Notes: a model not told the origin generated them from the letters alone. A DNA stretch of 57,947 bases from Secundilactobacillus similis DSM 23365 = JCM 2765 (GCF_001311075.1 NZ_BBAD01000012.1:1-57947), one strand, 5' to 3'. Positions 48,086 to 56,270 are shown, counted from the first letter of the stretch. Made by a program: numbers and translations.

Positions 48086-48100
48086 AGCTGTTGGTTTTTT
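48056..48100 (+). terminator. possible plus-strand terminator before the repressor
   Basis: CAAC/GTTG (48056-48059, 48090-48093) with inner CTTCA/TGAAG, then T6. Might end a short plus-strand RNA from the operator region. Confidence 0.45.
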
Positions 48101-48101
48101 G

Positions 48102-48129
48102 TTGCTTAATTACTTGATGAATCTATAAT
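48102..48129 (+). promoter_or_regulatory. repressor promoter
   Basis: TTGCTT (48102-48107), 16 bp, TATAAT (48124-48129). Operator 2 lies just downstream, implying autoregulation. Confidence 0.68.
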
Positions 48130-48135
48130 ACCATA

Positions 48136-48165
48136 GGTGTAAAAAATATCAACACCTTTTACACC
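48136..48165. promoter_or_regulatory. repressor operator 2
   Basis: GGTGTAAAA (48136-48144) and TTTTACACC (48157-48165) as an inverted repeat, with a third related half-site (ACACC) between them. Confidence 0.65.
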
Positions 48166-48209
48166 TTAGCTGTTATTTTTGTGTTCATCAAACCAAGGAG
48201 ACCGTTGCT

Positions 48210-48626
48210 ATGTCAGTGTTTGACAACATAAAAAAATATTCCAAAAATCGTGGTATGAACTTACAACAAGTCGCTGTCTCGGCTGGACTAAGCAAAAATG
48301 TTATTTACCAATATAACAAGGGAAAGAGTCCTTCCATCGATACACTAAAAAAGATTGCGAACGTACTAGGCGTTTCCGCTGAGACCTTATTAGGTAGTCA
48401 AGATGAATCAAAGTCTACTACAAATGATGTTCAAAAAGTCAACATAGAAGAGCTTCTAGACGGAACCGCTATGTTGACTGACCGTGATGGTGAATTAACT
48501 GATTCAGACCGTGCCGCCCTTCGTGCACTTATCTCCACATACCTACAATCTACTGAAGGCCGTGAACGGCTTAAGAAGTACAGTAATATGGAGCTAGACG
48601 ATAGTGGTGAGAACGGGGACGATTAA
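48210..48626 (+). CDS. CI-like phage repressor
   Basis: 138 residues. N-terminal XRE HTH (MNLQQVAVSAGLSKNVIYQY, PSIDTLKKIANVLGVSAETL), C-terminal acidic oligomerisation region without a LexA-type peptidase. The ImmA gene follows at once, so clearance is probably by that peptidase. Confidence 0.9.
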   Translation: MSVFDNIKKYSKNRGMNLQQVAVSAGLSKNVIYQYNKGKSPSIDTLKKIANVLGVSAETLLGSQDESKSTTNDVQKVNIEELLDGTAMLTDRDGELTDSDRAALRALISTYLQSTEGRERLKKYSNMELDDSGENGDD

Positions 48627-48629
48627 TAT

Positions 48630-49109
48630 ATGCTATTTGACACGTTAAGTGAGGCACTTGCTGATATTGATTCCTTACAAAATTACAATCTGGATCAGCT
48701 GATTAAGCATTATGGAATCAGTTTCCAATATTCTTCCAGTTTGCCAAATCGCGTATATGGTTTTTCTCTCCCTTACACCAACACCATGTTCATCAACTCA
48801 AATACTGAGTATCCAGAACGAATTAAGGCTCATGAATTAATCCACTGTTTAGTTGACGATTCGGCTAACCCACTTATTGAAAGCACCTATGTTAGCAATA
48901 CGAAGATTGAAGGCCGTGCAGATCGTGGCGGCTTTTATCTAATGATAATGGATTATCTTAACCTGGCTGGTATAGAATCGTCCCAATTTAATATTTTAAA
49001 ATTTTGTGAACAATACCACGTACCTGAAAAATACGTTTATACCGCAGGACTTGTGGCTAATCAAGTTCTAGATATTTCACTTGATGACGATGATTTCATT
49101 GCAAACTAG
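48630..49109 (+). CDS. ImmA/IrrE-type metallopeptidase
   Basis: 159 residues with the zinc motif AHELIHCLVDD near 70. Starts 3 bp after the repressor stop. Such proteins cleave the partner repressor during induction. Confidence 0.88.
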   Translation: MLFDTLSEALADIDSLQNYNLDQLIKHYGISFQYSSSLPNRVYGFSLPYTNTMFINSNTEYPERIKAHELIHCLVDDSANPLIESTYVSNTKIEGRADRGGFYLMIMDYLNLAGIESSQFNILKFCEQYHVPEKYVYTAGLVANQVLDISLDDDDFIAN

Positions 49110-49235
49110 TCTACGCCCAACAGACTGATCGGCGCAAAAAAGAGCTCAAAGGTTGTTGCCAGTTCAAGTAAGAAAACTTCGGCTAATCAGGAAGTAACCA
49201 ATGGTAGTCCTGAAAAAGTTGGTCAATGGAAATAT

Positions 49236-49724
49236 ATGTCCGATTTTGATGCTAATGGAACTTTGAAAAAAGTTACAACTCTCAACAAACAAGCTAAACA
49301 AGGTGATCTTACAGTTACTTTTTCTAATATTAAAATATACAGTATGAAGCCTAAAAATGCCGATGCCAAAAAGATAGCAACCACATATTTTGGCGCATCT
49401 GGTGTTAATGATCCTTACTTTGTAGTTCAGATTAATTGGACGGCCAAAAATAATGGTTCTAAAGAAGTTCAAACTAATGGAATCGACAGCGTTGTTACTA
49501 ATACCGGCCAACAACTAAACGCAAACGCTGGTTTACAGGATTCCGGTATTGGCTCAACCATTCAACCTAACGCCACATCCGATTTTGAAGCTAACGGTTT
49601 ACTTAAAGGCGCAACTGATAAAAATATTAGTAAGTTAACCGTTAAACTAAGTAATACAGCTAACACCGATACTTATGAAGAAGTATCCCCTGCAATTAGT
49701 AACATTGTCCTGAGTTTTAAATAA
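49236..49724 (+). pseudogene. N-terminally truncated lipoprotein-like protein, superinfection-exclusion type
   Basis: 162 residues with no signal peptide. The same frame is open upstream to 49112 and reads SSKVVASSSKKTSANQEV, the Ser/Lys linker usual after a lipobox, but no start, signal peptide or lipobox Cys remains. The domain (DLTVTFSNIKIYSM, DPYFVVQINWTAKNNGSKEV) is DUF4352/5067-like. Position downstream of repressor and ImmA fits a surface exclusion lipoprotein. Probably a remnant. Confidence 0.6.
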
Positions 49725-49734
49725 CTGCCCCATC

Positions 49735-49779
49735 TCCCACTCTGGTGACGCGTGTGCCAGTCCAATTCTGGCGGTGGGA
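49735..49779 (+). other. tRNA-like acceptor/T-arm hairpin without anticodon arm
   Basis: TCCCAC (49735-49740) pairs with GTGGGA (49774-49779). Inside, GCCAG-TCCAATT-CTGGC is a 5-bp stem with a 7-base T-loop-like loop. No anticodon arm or T-run. Confidence 0.35.
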
Positions 49780-49816
49780 ATAGATACAAAAAATAAAGTG
49801 CTTAAATTAGAAAGAA

Positions 49817-50821
49817 GTGAATTTGTTGGAGGATTTATCAAAGCGGTTAGTTAATAAAAGTGTTGAAGCGTTTATTATGGGCATTGAAATATTTAATAAG
49901 CCAACAATAAAATATCGAATTGAAGGCTTTAGCTTTTTTATATGTAACGCTTGGGAGTTAATGTTAAAGGCTTATTTAATCAATTCAAAAGGTGAGCAAT
50001 CGATATACTTTAAAAATCACCCAGATAGAACTATTTCACTTGAGGAAACAATAAAAAAGATCTTTACTAATGATAAAGATCCGTTAAGAATAAACTTAGA
50101 AAAAATTGTCGAGTTAAGAAATACAAGTACTCATTTTGTTACAGAAGATTATGAATCCATCTATGCCCCACTATTTCAAGCGTGTGTTATTAACTATGCA
50201 AATAAAATAAACGAGCTTCATAACATTGATGTAACTAACTTTATTGCAAACAACTTTTTAAGCTTAAATCTAAGGGTAGATAAGCTATCAGACGTTGAGA
50301 TCAGAGCAAAATATACTCCAGAAGTTGCTGAACGATTAATTATGCAAAGAAATAAAATTGCAGGAGAAGTTGAAGAACAGAACGAGTCTTTTGCAATTCC
50401 CGTTAAGACCACTTTTTTTATTACTAAAAATGAAAAAGATGCAGATTTAAAAGTCCAAATCGATAACAAAGCAGATCCAAAAATTCAAATTGTTAAAGAA
50501 ATCAAGGATCCTAATTCTACTCATCCTTTAACAAATGCAAGAGTTATAGCACTCGTCAATAAAAGATTGAAAAAGGATAAAATATTAATTACAAAGAAAT
50601 ATAAGGATGGATCGCAAACTGTAAAGTTCACAACAAACGATTTTCAACTATTCAACAAATTCTATAACATCAAATCAAAACCCAAATACACTTACCATAT
50701 AACAATTGGCAACCGATATTCATATTCTACTAAAGTCGTAGACTTTATTATAGAGGAAATAAAAAAAGATCCTGAACATATTATTCAGAATCTTAAGACT
50801 GGAATTAATATCAAAAAATAA
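49817..50821 (+). CDS. DUF3644-family protein (HEPN-like), candidate defence gene
   Basis: About 334 residues. The N-terminal part fits DUF3644: NKPTIKYRIEGFSFFICNAW ELMLKAYLI, then EKIVELRNTSTHFV, where R-x4-H reads RNTSTH, the HEPN ribonuclease motif. The C-terminal half is Lys-rich, probably nucleic-acid binding. Start is GTG, or TTG 6-9 bp on. AT-rich, own unit in the lysogeny region, so probably expressed by the prophage. Likely an antiphage RNase; untested. Confidence 0.75.
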   Translation: MNLLEDLSKRLVNKSVEAFIMGIEIFNKPTIKYRIEGFSFFICNAWELMLKAYLINSKGEQSIYFKNHPDRTISLEETIKKIFTNDKDPLRINLEKIVELRNTSTHFVTEDYESIYAPLFQACVINYANKINELHNIDVTNFIANNFLSLNLRVDKLSDVEIRAKYTPEVAERLIMQRNKIAGEVEEQNESFAIPVKTTFFITKNEKDADLKVQIDNKADPKIQIVKEIKDPNSTHPLTNARVIALVNKRLKKDKILITKKYKDGSQTVKFTTNDFQLFNKFYNIKSKPKYTYHITIGNRYSYSTKVVDFIIEEIKKDPEHIIQNLKTGINIKK

Positions 50822-50823
50822 AA

Positions 50824-50907
50824 AAGATAACCCCAGGGGCAAAGGAATTCTAAGCCTTACGCCTACTCCCATTCGGGAACCCAGCCATGTCCATCACAAG
50901 TTATCTT
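50824..50907 (+). ncRNA. candidate structured RNA downstream of the DUF3644 gene
   Basis: Closed by AAGATAAC (50824-50831) with GTTATCTT (50900-50907), with inner CCCC-A-GGGG and TCCC-ATTC-GGGA hairpins. GC-rich against its surroundings. A further hairpin ACCGTAG/CTACGGT follows at 50921-50940. No ORF. Confidence 0.5.
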
Positions 50908-50955
50908 AAGTACATTTTATACCGTAGTTACCGCTACGGTCAACTATAATTATCT

Positions 50956-51028
50956 AAAAAAACACATCGCCCTCCCGCCAAGAAAGTCGATGTGTGATTA
51001 AAAAAGGAGATTAAACAGTTGGAAGCAT
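50956..51028 (-). ncRNA. candidate antisense RNA over the start of the zinc-ribbon gene
   Basis: Minus-strand TTGACA (51058-51063), 17 bp, GACAAT (51035-51040), then a hairpin CGATGTGT/ACACATCG with seven T ending at 50956. The loop reads CTTGGCGGGAGGG. It covers the RBS and start of the gene at 51019. Confidence 0.5.
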
Positions 51029-51279
51029 TAAAGCATTGTCTAAATTGTGGAAAAGAGTGTCAACCAGAACTAGGAAAAAACGAATTTTGCATCTATTGTG
51101 GTGCACCACTCATAAATACGTGTACAAATAATCATTGCGATAATTCAACAATTTCTATATCAATTGAAGCGGTCCATTGTCCCCTTTGCGGATCCCAAAC
51201 AGTTTTTAAATCATATGGATTGGTATCGGAACCCGAAAATGCTAAAGAAATGGATATAGACGATAGCCTTCCGTTCTAA
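51019..51279 (+). CDS. zinc-ribbon protein with SSB-like C-terminal tail
   Basis: 86 residues, TTG start behind AAGGAG. Two zinc knuckle pairs (CLNCGKEC/CIYCG, then CPLCG), and a final peptide DIDDSLPF, nearly the same as the phage SSB tail DITDDSLPF. The stop overlaps the start of the DUF3800 gene. The tail predicts docking to SSB-binding host proteins, or mimicry of SSB. Confidence 0.8.
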   Translation: MEALKHCLNCGKECQPELGKNEFCIYCGAPLINTCTNNHCDNSTISISIEAVHCPLCGSQTVFKSYGLVSEPENAKEMDIDDSLPF

Positions 51280-52036
51280 TGAGTATTCTATACATCGATG
51301 AGGCAGGGACACCTCAAAAACGTGTAATTCCTAAAACTGACCCAAATGACGGAAATCCTAATTATTTTATCATGTGCGGCCTTTTAGTTGATAATGAAGA
51401 ATTGGAGTCTTTATTTACTGACTACACAAATATCAAAAAGTTGTACTTAAAGGATACACAAATTGAACTGAAATCAAATCTAAAAAGTTGTCCTTCAGAC
51501 AAGAACTAGAATCTGCGCAAGATCGCGCTGCATTAAAAGCCAGCCTCCAAAGTGATGTTTATCATTTGATAGCGTCCAGCAATGTAAAATTATTTGGTGC
51601 TCAGATAAATAAAGTTGATTTGTTTGGTCGACAAATTGTCGAAAGCAAAGATGACGTTTATCAATTAGGCTTTGAAACAATCCTCACAGAACTGGCTACA
51701 TTTATTAATACCACCCGGCACAGTTCCAAAATAATTACTATGATTGATAGTATGGGGAAAACGCACGATCGAAAAATATACAATTCCTACCAAGATGCAC
51801 TGAATTCAAAAGCTGAAAATTTGAAAGTTTTCAATCGTACAAACTTTTCACCTACAATTAACTTTGCAGATTCAGAATTCACCTTTGGTCTTCAGTTAGT
51901 TGACTTTACAGTTGGTGCACTTTGGCGAGCCGTTGAACATCAAGACAAAGAGTGGTCGACATTAATCAAGAAAAATTTTCCACAAAATAACTCAGGCGAA
52001 ATCTTTGATTATTCATATTGTTTTTGTGGTAGCTAA
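51279..52036 (+). CDS. DUF3800-family putative nuclease (frameshifted)
   Basis: 252 residues after restoring one A at 51482-51486. DUF3800 landmarks: N-terminal LYIDEAGTPQ, the central IITMIDSMGK and the C-terminal FGLQLVDFTVGALWR, acidic residues typical of an RNase H-like active site. Coupled to the zinc-ribbon gene. Widespread in mobile and defence-rich regions; activity unknown. Confidence 0.8.
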
Positions 52037-52131
52037 AAAAAGCCGGGTGCATTCACATGCCATTACCAGGTTTTTGACCCTAGACCCTGCCTTCAGTACC
52101 ATCATATACGATTTAATAATCTTGGTCAAAT

Positions 52132-52200
52132 AAAAAAACGTACCCCTCCCCGCCAAGTTTGGAATACGTTCAAATACATATACAGGCGAAGTACGCCCTT
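52132..52200 (-). ncRNA. candidate antisense RNA in the integrase leader
   Basis: Minus-strand TTGTGG (52230-52235), 17 bp, TATGAT (52207-52212), about 69 nt of RNA with hairpins GGGCG/CGCC and AACGTA/TACGTT, then seven T. The loop CTTGGCGGGGAGGGG matches the RNA at 50956. The promoter overlaps an AAAGGAGGTGATGCC sequence on the plus strand. Confidence 0.6.
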
Positions 52201-52280
52201 TTTACTATCATACCTGAAAGGAGGTGATGCCACAATCCTTTATGTTGCCTGCTCTGCGCATTAAAGGAGAAAATTAAATT

Positions 52281-53410
52281 ATGGCAAGTATTACTAAACG
52301 TGGTAACTCATGGCGTGTTCGAGTTGGATACCTCACTCAAGATGGCACTCGTGACTTTGAGACCGCAACGTTCAAGAAGAAAAAGGATGCCGTTGCTTGG
52401 GCTAGTGATCTAGAGGGACTACTCCAAACTGGGTACGTCCCCCATTCCAAGGACTACACCCTAGCCGATTATTACGATGAGTGGTATTCAACTTACAAGG
52501 AGCCAGTTATCCGTAATGGCACCAAACGAAACTACGTATCGACTGGTAAGTTGATTCGCAAGTACTTCGGCGCCATGCCGATTGCAGATGTTACCCGGAT
52601 GGAGTATCAAAAGTTTCTCAATACAATTGGTGAGACCAGGGCTAAACAGACCTGTCACGCTATCAGCATCACTATCCGAGCGGTAGTTAAAAGTGCCCTT
52701 GCTGACGGTGCTATTAACCGTGATTTTACTGTCAACACGGTAGCGTCAGGTCGTCCAAGTAAACCAGCCTCAGAGAAGTATCTGGAGCTCCATGATGCTA
52801 ATAAATTAACAGCTAAGGTCATCGAGATACTGAACTCACCCGAACCCGACTTTCGGGCCATGTCGATTCTGATTGCGATTAAAACCGGCGCCCGTTTAGC
52901 GGAGGTCTCTGGATTGACTTGGAAAGATGTTGATTTCCACGAGCGTACCATCAACATCAACAAAACTTTCACTCGTGATTTATCTGCCCCATTCGGTCCA
53001 ACTAAGAACCGACAATCGACTCGGATCATTGACGTGGATAATCAACTCATTGAGCAACTCAAAAAGTATCGTCCACGCCAGCAATTGATGTTTTGGCAAG
53101 CGCTTCGGCAAAACGAACTTAATCTGATTTGTAGCTCCCCCACCTACTCTGCTTCGTGGGGCAACTCCATTGAAGATTATCTGCGGTCCATCTTGAAAGA
53201 CGCTGAGATCACCAAGAAGATCACCTACCATGGTCTAAGACACACTCACGCTTCATTTTTGCTTGGTAGGGGCGTTTCAATCCCGTATGTGTCTCAACGA
53301 CTAGGCATAAAAATCCAAACGTTACGATGCGAGTTTACGCCCATCTGCTTCAGGCCGACCAGCATGTGGAAGCTGCTAAAGCGGTCAATGCATTAGCTCA
53401 ACTTGGGTAA
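52281..53410 (+). CDS. int: tyrosine integrase (C-terminal frameshift)
   Basis: 376 residues after repair (CC near 53306 read as C). N-terminal arm-binding domain (KRGNSWRVRVGYLTQDGT), SAM-like core-binding domain (LADYYDEWYSTYKEPVI), catalytic residues R (ARLAEVSG), HxxR (HGLRHTHASFLL) and Y (MRVYAHLL, reached only after repair). RBS AAAGGAG. Sits next to the right att core. Confidence 0.93.
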
Positions 53411-53465
53411 TGCGAAAAATATTATAAATTTGTCGCTTACATTTTTAGGCCTAAAATAAGGCCAA

Positions 53466-53483
53466 ATGGTCACAGATGGTCAC
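53466..53483. promoter_or_regulatory. integrase arm-type sites, integrase-side arm
   Basis: Two direct ATGGTCAC copies at 53466 and 53476, matching the pair at 8349/8360. Confidence 0.75.
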
Positions 53484-53522
53484 ACGAGTTTCGTTTTAGT
53501 TAGTTTTAATTGATTTTATCAA

Positions 53523-53556
53523 GAACGAGAATCCTATTATACCGGGATTTTCGTTC
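53523..53556. terminator. hairpin after the integrase gene
   Basis: GAACGAGAATCC pairs with GGATTTTCGTTC (one G-T pair). No long T-run follows on either strand, so it may be a weak terminator or a protein site in the att region. Confidence 0.45.
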
Positions 53557-53588
53557 TAATTCGTTCCAGTTAGTTTTATATCAACGGA

Positions 53589-53640
53589 ATAGCAAAATTA
53601 AAAATGAATTGAAAGCACCTTTTTAAATAAGTATTCAAAA
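53589..53640. repeat. attachment site core, right copy
   Basis: Identical to 8282-8333 over 52 bp; the host sequence to the right is the former argR upstream region. Confidence 0.93.
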
Positions 53641-53737
53641 CATATTGAATATCAATTTAGTGATCACAATTCGACAGTCGTTTTATTCACTAACAATCCC
53701 ACCCTAGGCCAATTTCTACCCTAACGTTATTATTTTC

Positions 53738-53762
53738 ATAAAAATTCATCTTAAAATGGATA
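53738..53762. repeat. 25-bp repeat in the former argR upstream region, host copy
   Basis: 24 of 25 bases match 8450-8474 in the prophage. In TTCATAAAAATTCATC one strand holds TGAATTTTTATGAA, an ARG-box-like pattern. The rest of 53641-53900 holds no gene that I can see. Confidence 0.55.
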
Positions 53763-53900
53763 ACGTCCTAACCAATACTCGGTAATCGGTGGTTAAAATT
53801 GATGAGCTTCACAGAATTCAACTGGCTTAACGGCCCTTGTGCATCATTGGTTAGAATTATTTTATTAATCATGGTGTCTTATAATGAGGATGGATTATTG

Positions 53901-54233
53901 CTGTCACTTGTGTCCAGCGTAAGTGTGCGGAGCGAGGCGGGTTGAGAGCAGTGTGCAAGGTAACATCGGTGAAGGCGCCCGGGCCTGGCGGGTTTACCGA
54001 TGTTGCCTTGCATGCAGCTCTCAGTCTCGTGCAGAACTATTCGGCGTGGTGGCCAGAAAGCACGTGGTTGACAAGTTCCTGCAATGTCAGGAGCCCTGGG
54101 AATGACAGTTTAAGTGGCGCCGAATTTTGTAGCCTGAACGAGCGCTTTTCAACGCGGCTTTGGCGAGCGAAGCGACGACAAACAGCCTTCCCCCCAAATC
54201 GCACCCAACACTTACGCTGGACACAAACGACAA
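53901..54233. repeat. dispersed repeat with terminal inverted repeats (MITE/REP-like)
   Basis: About 333 bp. Ends CTTGTGTCCAGCGTAAGTGT (left) and ACACTTACGCTGGACACAAA (right) are inverted copies. Inside is a long imperfect hairpin: GCAAGGTAACATCGGTGAA near 53957 pairs with TTTACCGATGTTGCCTTGC near 53991. No ORF. It abuts the argS terminator. Related ends lie at both edges of the window. Confidence 0.72.
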
Positions 54234-54234
54234 C

Positions 54235-54264
54235 AAAAAAGCGAACCAGCCCAAGCCAGTTCGC
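54235..54264 (-). terminator. rho-independent terminator of argS
   Basis: GCGAAC/GTTCGC stem (54241-54246, 54259-54264) with inner pairs, then T6 on the minus strand. Confidence 0.88.
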
Positions 54265-54285
54265 TTTCGTAAGTTCAATCTTAAA

Positions 54286-55976
54286 TTACATTTCGTTAGG
54301 TGCTTCAACGCCCAATAGACGCAGTGCTTCCTTCAAAACAGTTGAGACACTCTTAACCAAAGCCAAACGCGCTGGCTTTTCAGCATCGTCAGCCAAAATC
54401 TTAGAATGTGCATAGTACTTGTTGAAGGCTTTTGCCAAACGAATCGAGTATTTGGCGATGTCAGATGGTTCGAATTCCTTCAAGGCAGTGACAACCGTAT
54501 CTGGGAAGTCAGCCAAAGCCTTAACCGTTTCCCAAGCTTCTGGGTCGGATAACTTCGCGCCGGTTTCTGGAATCGTCACGTCGCTAGCCTTCCGCAAGAT
54601 GCTTTCTGCCCGGGCGTGTGCATATTGAACGTATGGGCCAGTTTCACCTTCGAACTTCAATTGATCAGCCAAGTTAAAGTCGATACTGTTCATCCGTTCA
54701 TTCTTCAAATCGCCAAAGATAATAGCACCGACCCCAACTTGTTTCGCAACTTCGTCCTTGTTAGGTAAATCAGGGTTCTTTTCGGCAATTTGCTTCTTGG
54801 CCATTTCGATGGAATCATCCAACACTTCGTCCAACAAGATGATCCGGCCTGAACGAGTTGACAACTTCTTACCATCTACGGTGATCAAACCAAATGGAAT
54901 GTGGTGTAAGTCCTTAGCTGAAGCTAAGCCCATTTCAGTCAATACGGCCTTCAATTGCTTGAAGTAGTACATTTGTTCTGAACCAACAACGTAGAGGTTC
55001 ATGGCTGGGTGATAAGTCTTATCACGGTATACGGCCGTTGCAATATCCCGTGTAATGTAAAGGGAAGCACCGTCACTCTTCAAGATCAAGGCTGGGTTCA
55101 AGTCGTATTTGCTCAAATCAACCACTTGGGCACCTTGTGATTCGTGAAGTAAGTCCTTTGCCTTTAATTCATCAACAACGGCTTGCATCTTATCGTTGTA
55201 GAACGCTTCACCATTGTAAGTGTCAAACTTAACCCCCAACTTGTCGTAAATGGCGTTGAAGGCTTCAATGATTCTTCACGGAACCAAGCCCAAAGGTGGT
55301 GTGCTTCTTCGTCGCCATCTTCCAACTTTTTGAACCATTCACGGGCTTCGTCATCCAATTCTGGGTGCTCAACGTCTTCTTTATGGAACTTAACATAGTA
55401 TTTGACCAAGTTTGAAATTGGGTCCTTCTTAACGTCTTCTTCGTTGCCCCACTTCAGGTAGGCGGTGATCAACTTCCCAAATTGCGTTCCCCAGTCACCC
55501 AAGTGATTATCCTTGATTGGGTTGTAACCGTTCTTCTTCAGAATCTCAGCAATCGAGTTCCCAATAACGGTTGACCGCAAGTGCCCCATTGAGATTGGCT
55601 TGGCAATGTTAGGTGATGACATGTCAATTGGCACGTTACCGTTGTTGCCGTTTTCGTTTTGACCGTAATCGGCACCTTCAGTTAACACTTGAGTTAAAAT
55701 GTCAGCACTAAAGTTCGCCTTGTCCAAGAAGAAGTTTACGTAAGGGCCGGCAACTTCCACCTTGTCAAACTGAGTCGTATCGATTTGATCAACGATGTCC
55801 GCAGCAATTTGTTGTGGGGCCTTCTTGAAGATCTTGGCTAAGGTAAAGGCTGGAAAGGCGTAATCACCCTTAGCTGAGTCCTTAGGCCGTTCAATTTTTT
55901 GGTAAATATCAGTAACTGACAAACTATCTGCCAGCGCTGGTGCTAACGTATCCGCAACGAGTTGTTTGTAATCCAT
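54286..55976 (-). CDS. argS: arginyl-tRNA synthetase (frameshifted in this sequence)
   Basis: About 563 residues after restoring one base at 55261-55266 (SLK then AFNAIYDKLGVKFDTYN). Class I synthetase: SPNIAKPISMGHLRSTVIGN (HIGH-like HLR), IKDNHLGDWGTQFGKL, and a C-terminal DALR-type anticodon domain (YAHARAESILR). Start MDYKQLVADTL at 55976; longer frames run into the T-box. argS is essential, so the break is almost certainly an error unless a second copy exists. Confidence 0.95.
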
Positions 55977-56027
55977 GTTTGCGCTCCTATTCATAATTGA
56001 CATTTTCTGTATCGACGACGTGGGCAT

Positions 56028-56270
56028 AAAAAAAGTCCCTTCTCCACAATGATCCATTGTAAGAGACGAGACGACCCGCGGTACCACTCTTGTTGATATA
56101 ACTATCCACTCAAGGCTATTCAACTAAACGCTCTACAAAGCGCGCCTTGCGTTGCCCATCACCTGGCTTCCACCTGCCAGATTCGCTACTCATGGTTCTC
56201 CACACAATTCCTCTTTGATCATTGAACGACGACTACCCAGGGTAATCTCACTTTTAGTAGTTTATAACAG
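56028..56270 (-). promoter_or_regulatory. T-box riboswitch of argS
   Basis: Contains the T-box AACAAGAGTGGTACCGCG (56077-56094). A terminator hairpin GTCTCTT... with ...AAGGGAC and seven T ends at 56028. Upstream Stem I elements include an AGAGGAA bulge and a TGGCAGGTGGAAGCCA hairpin. Predicts readthrough when tRNA-Arg is uncharged. The specifier codon was not resolved. Confidence 0.9.

Larger units (their letters stand above)
8282..53640. mobile_element. temperate siphophage prophage integrated between argR and argS
   Basis: Bounded by identical 52-bp direct repeats. Contents, right to left, are integrase, lysogeny, early, replication, late regulator, packaging, head, tail, lysis and an accessory end. 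All essential modules are recognisable, so the prophage looks complete. Apparent gene breaks are mostly homopolymer indels shared with host genes. Confidence 0.93.

Noticed and set aside
50962..52170. The two CCCTCCCGCCAAG loops as CRISPR repeats
   Set aside because: Only two copies 1.2 kb apart inside hairpins with T-runs; no spacers and no cas genes.
53923..54415. Plus-strand ORFs of 60 and 157 codons over the dispersed repeat
   Set aside because: They run through the repeat and the argS terminator and are antisense to argS; no RBS and unnatural composition.
54286..55976. argS as a true pseudogene
   Set aside because: argS is essential, the break is a single base, and the same error type occurs in many other genes here.
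55977..56123. Longer N-terminus of ArgS from an upstream ATG
   Set aside because: This stretch is the T-box terminator and leader; homologous proteins begin at MDYKQLV.
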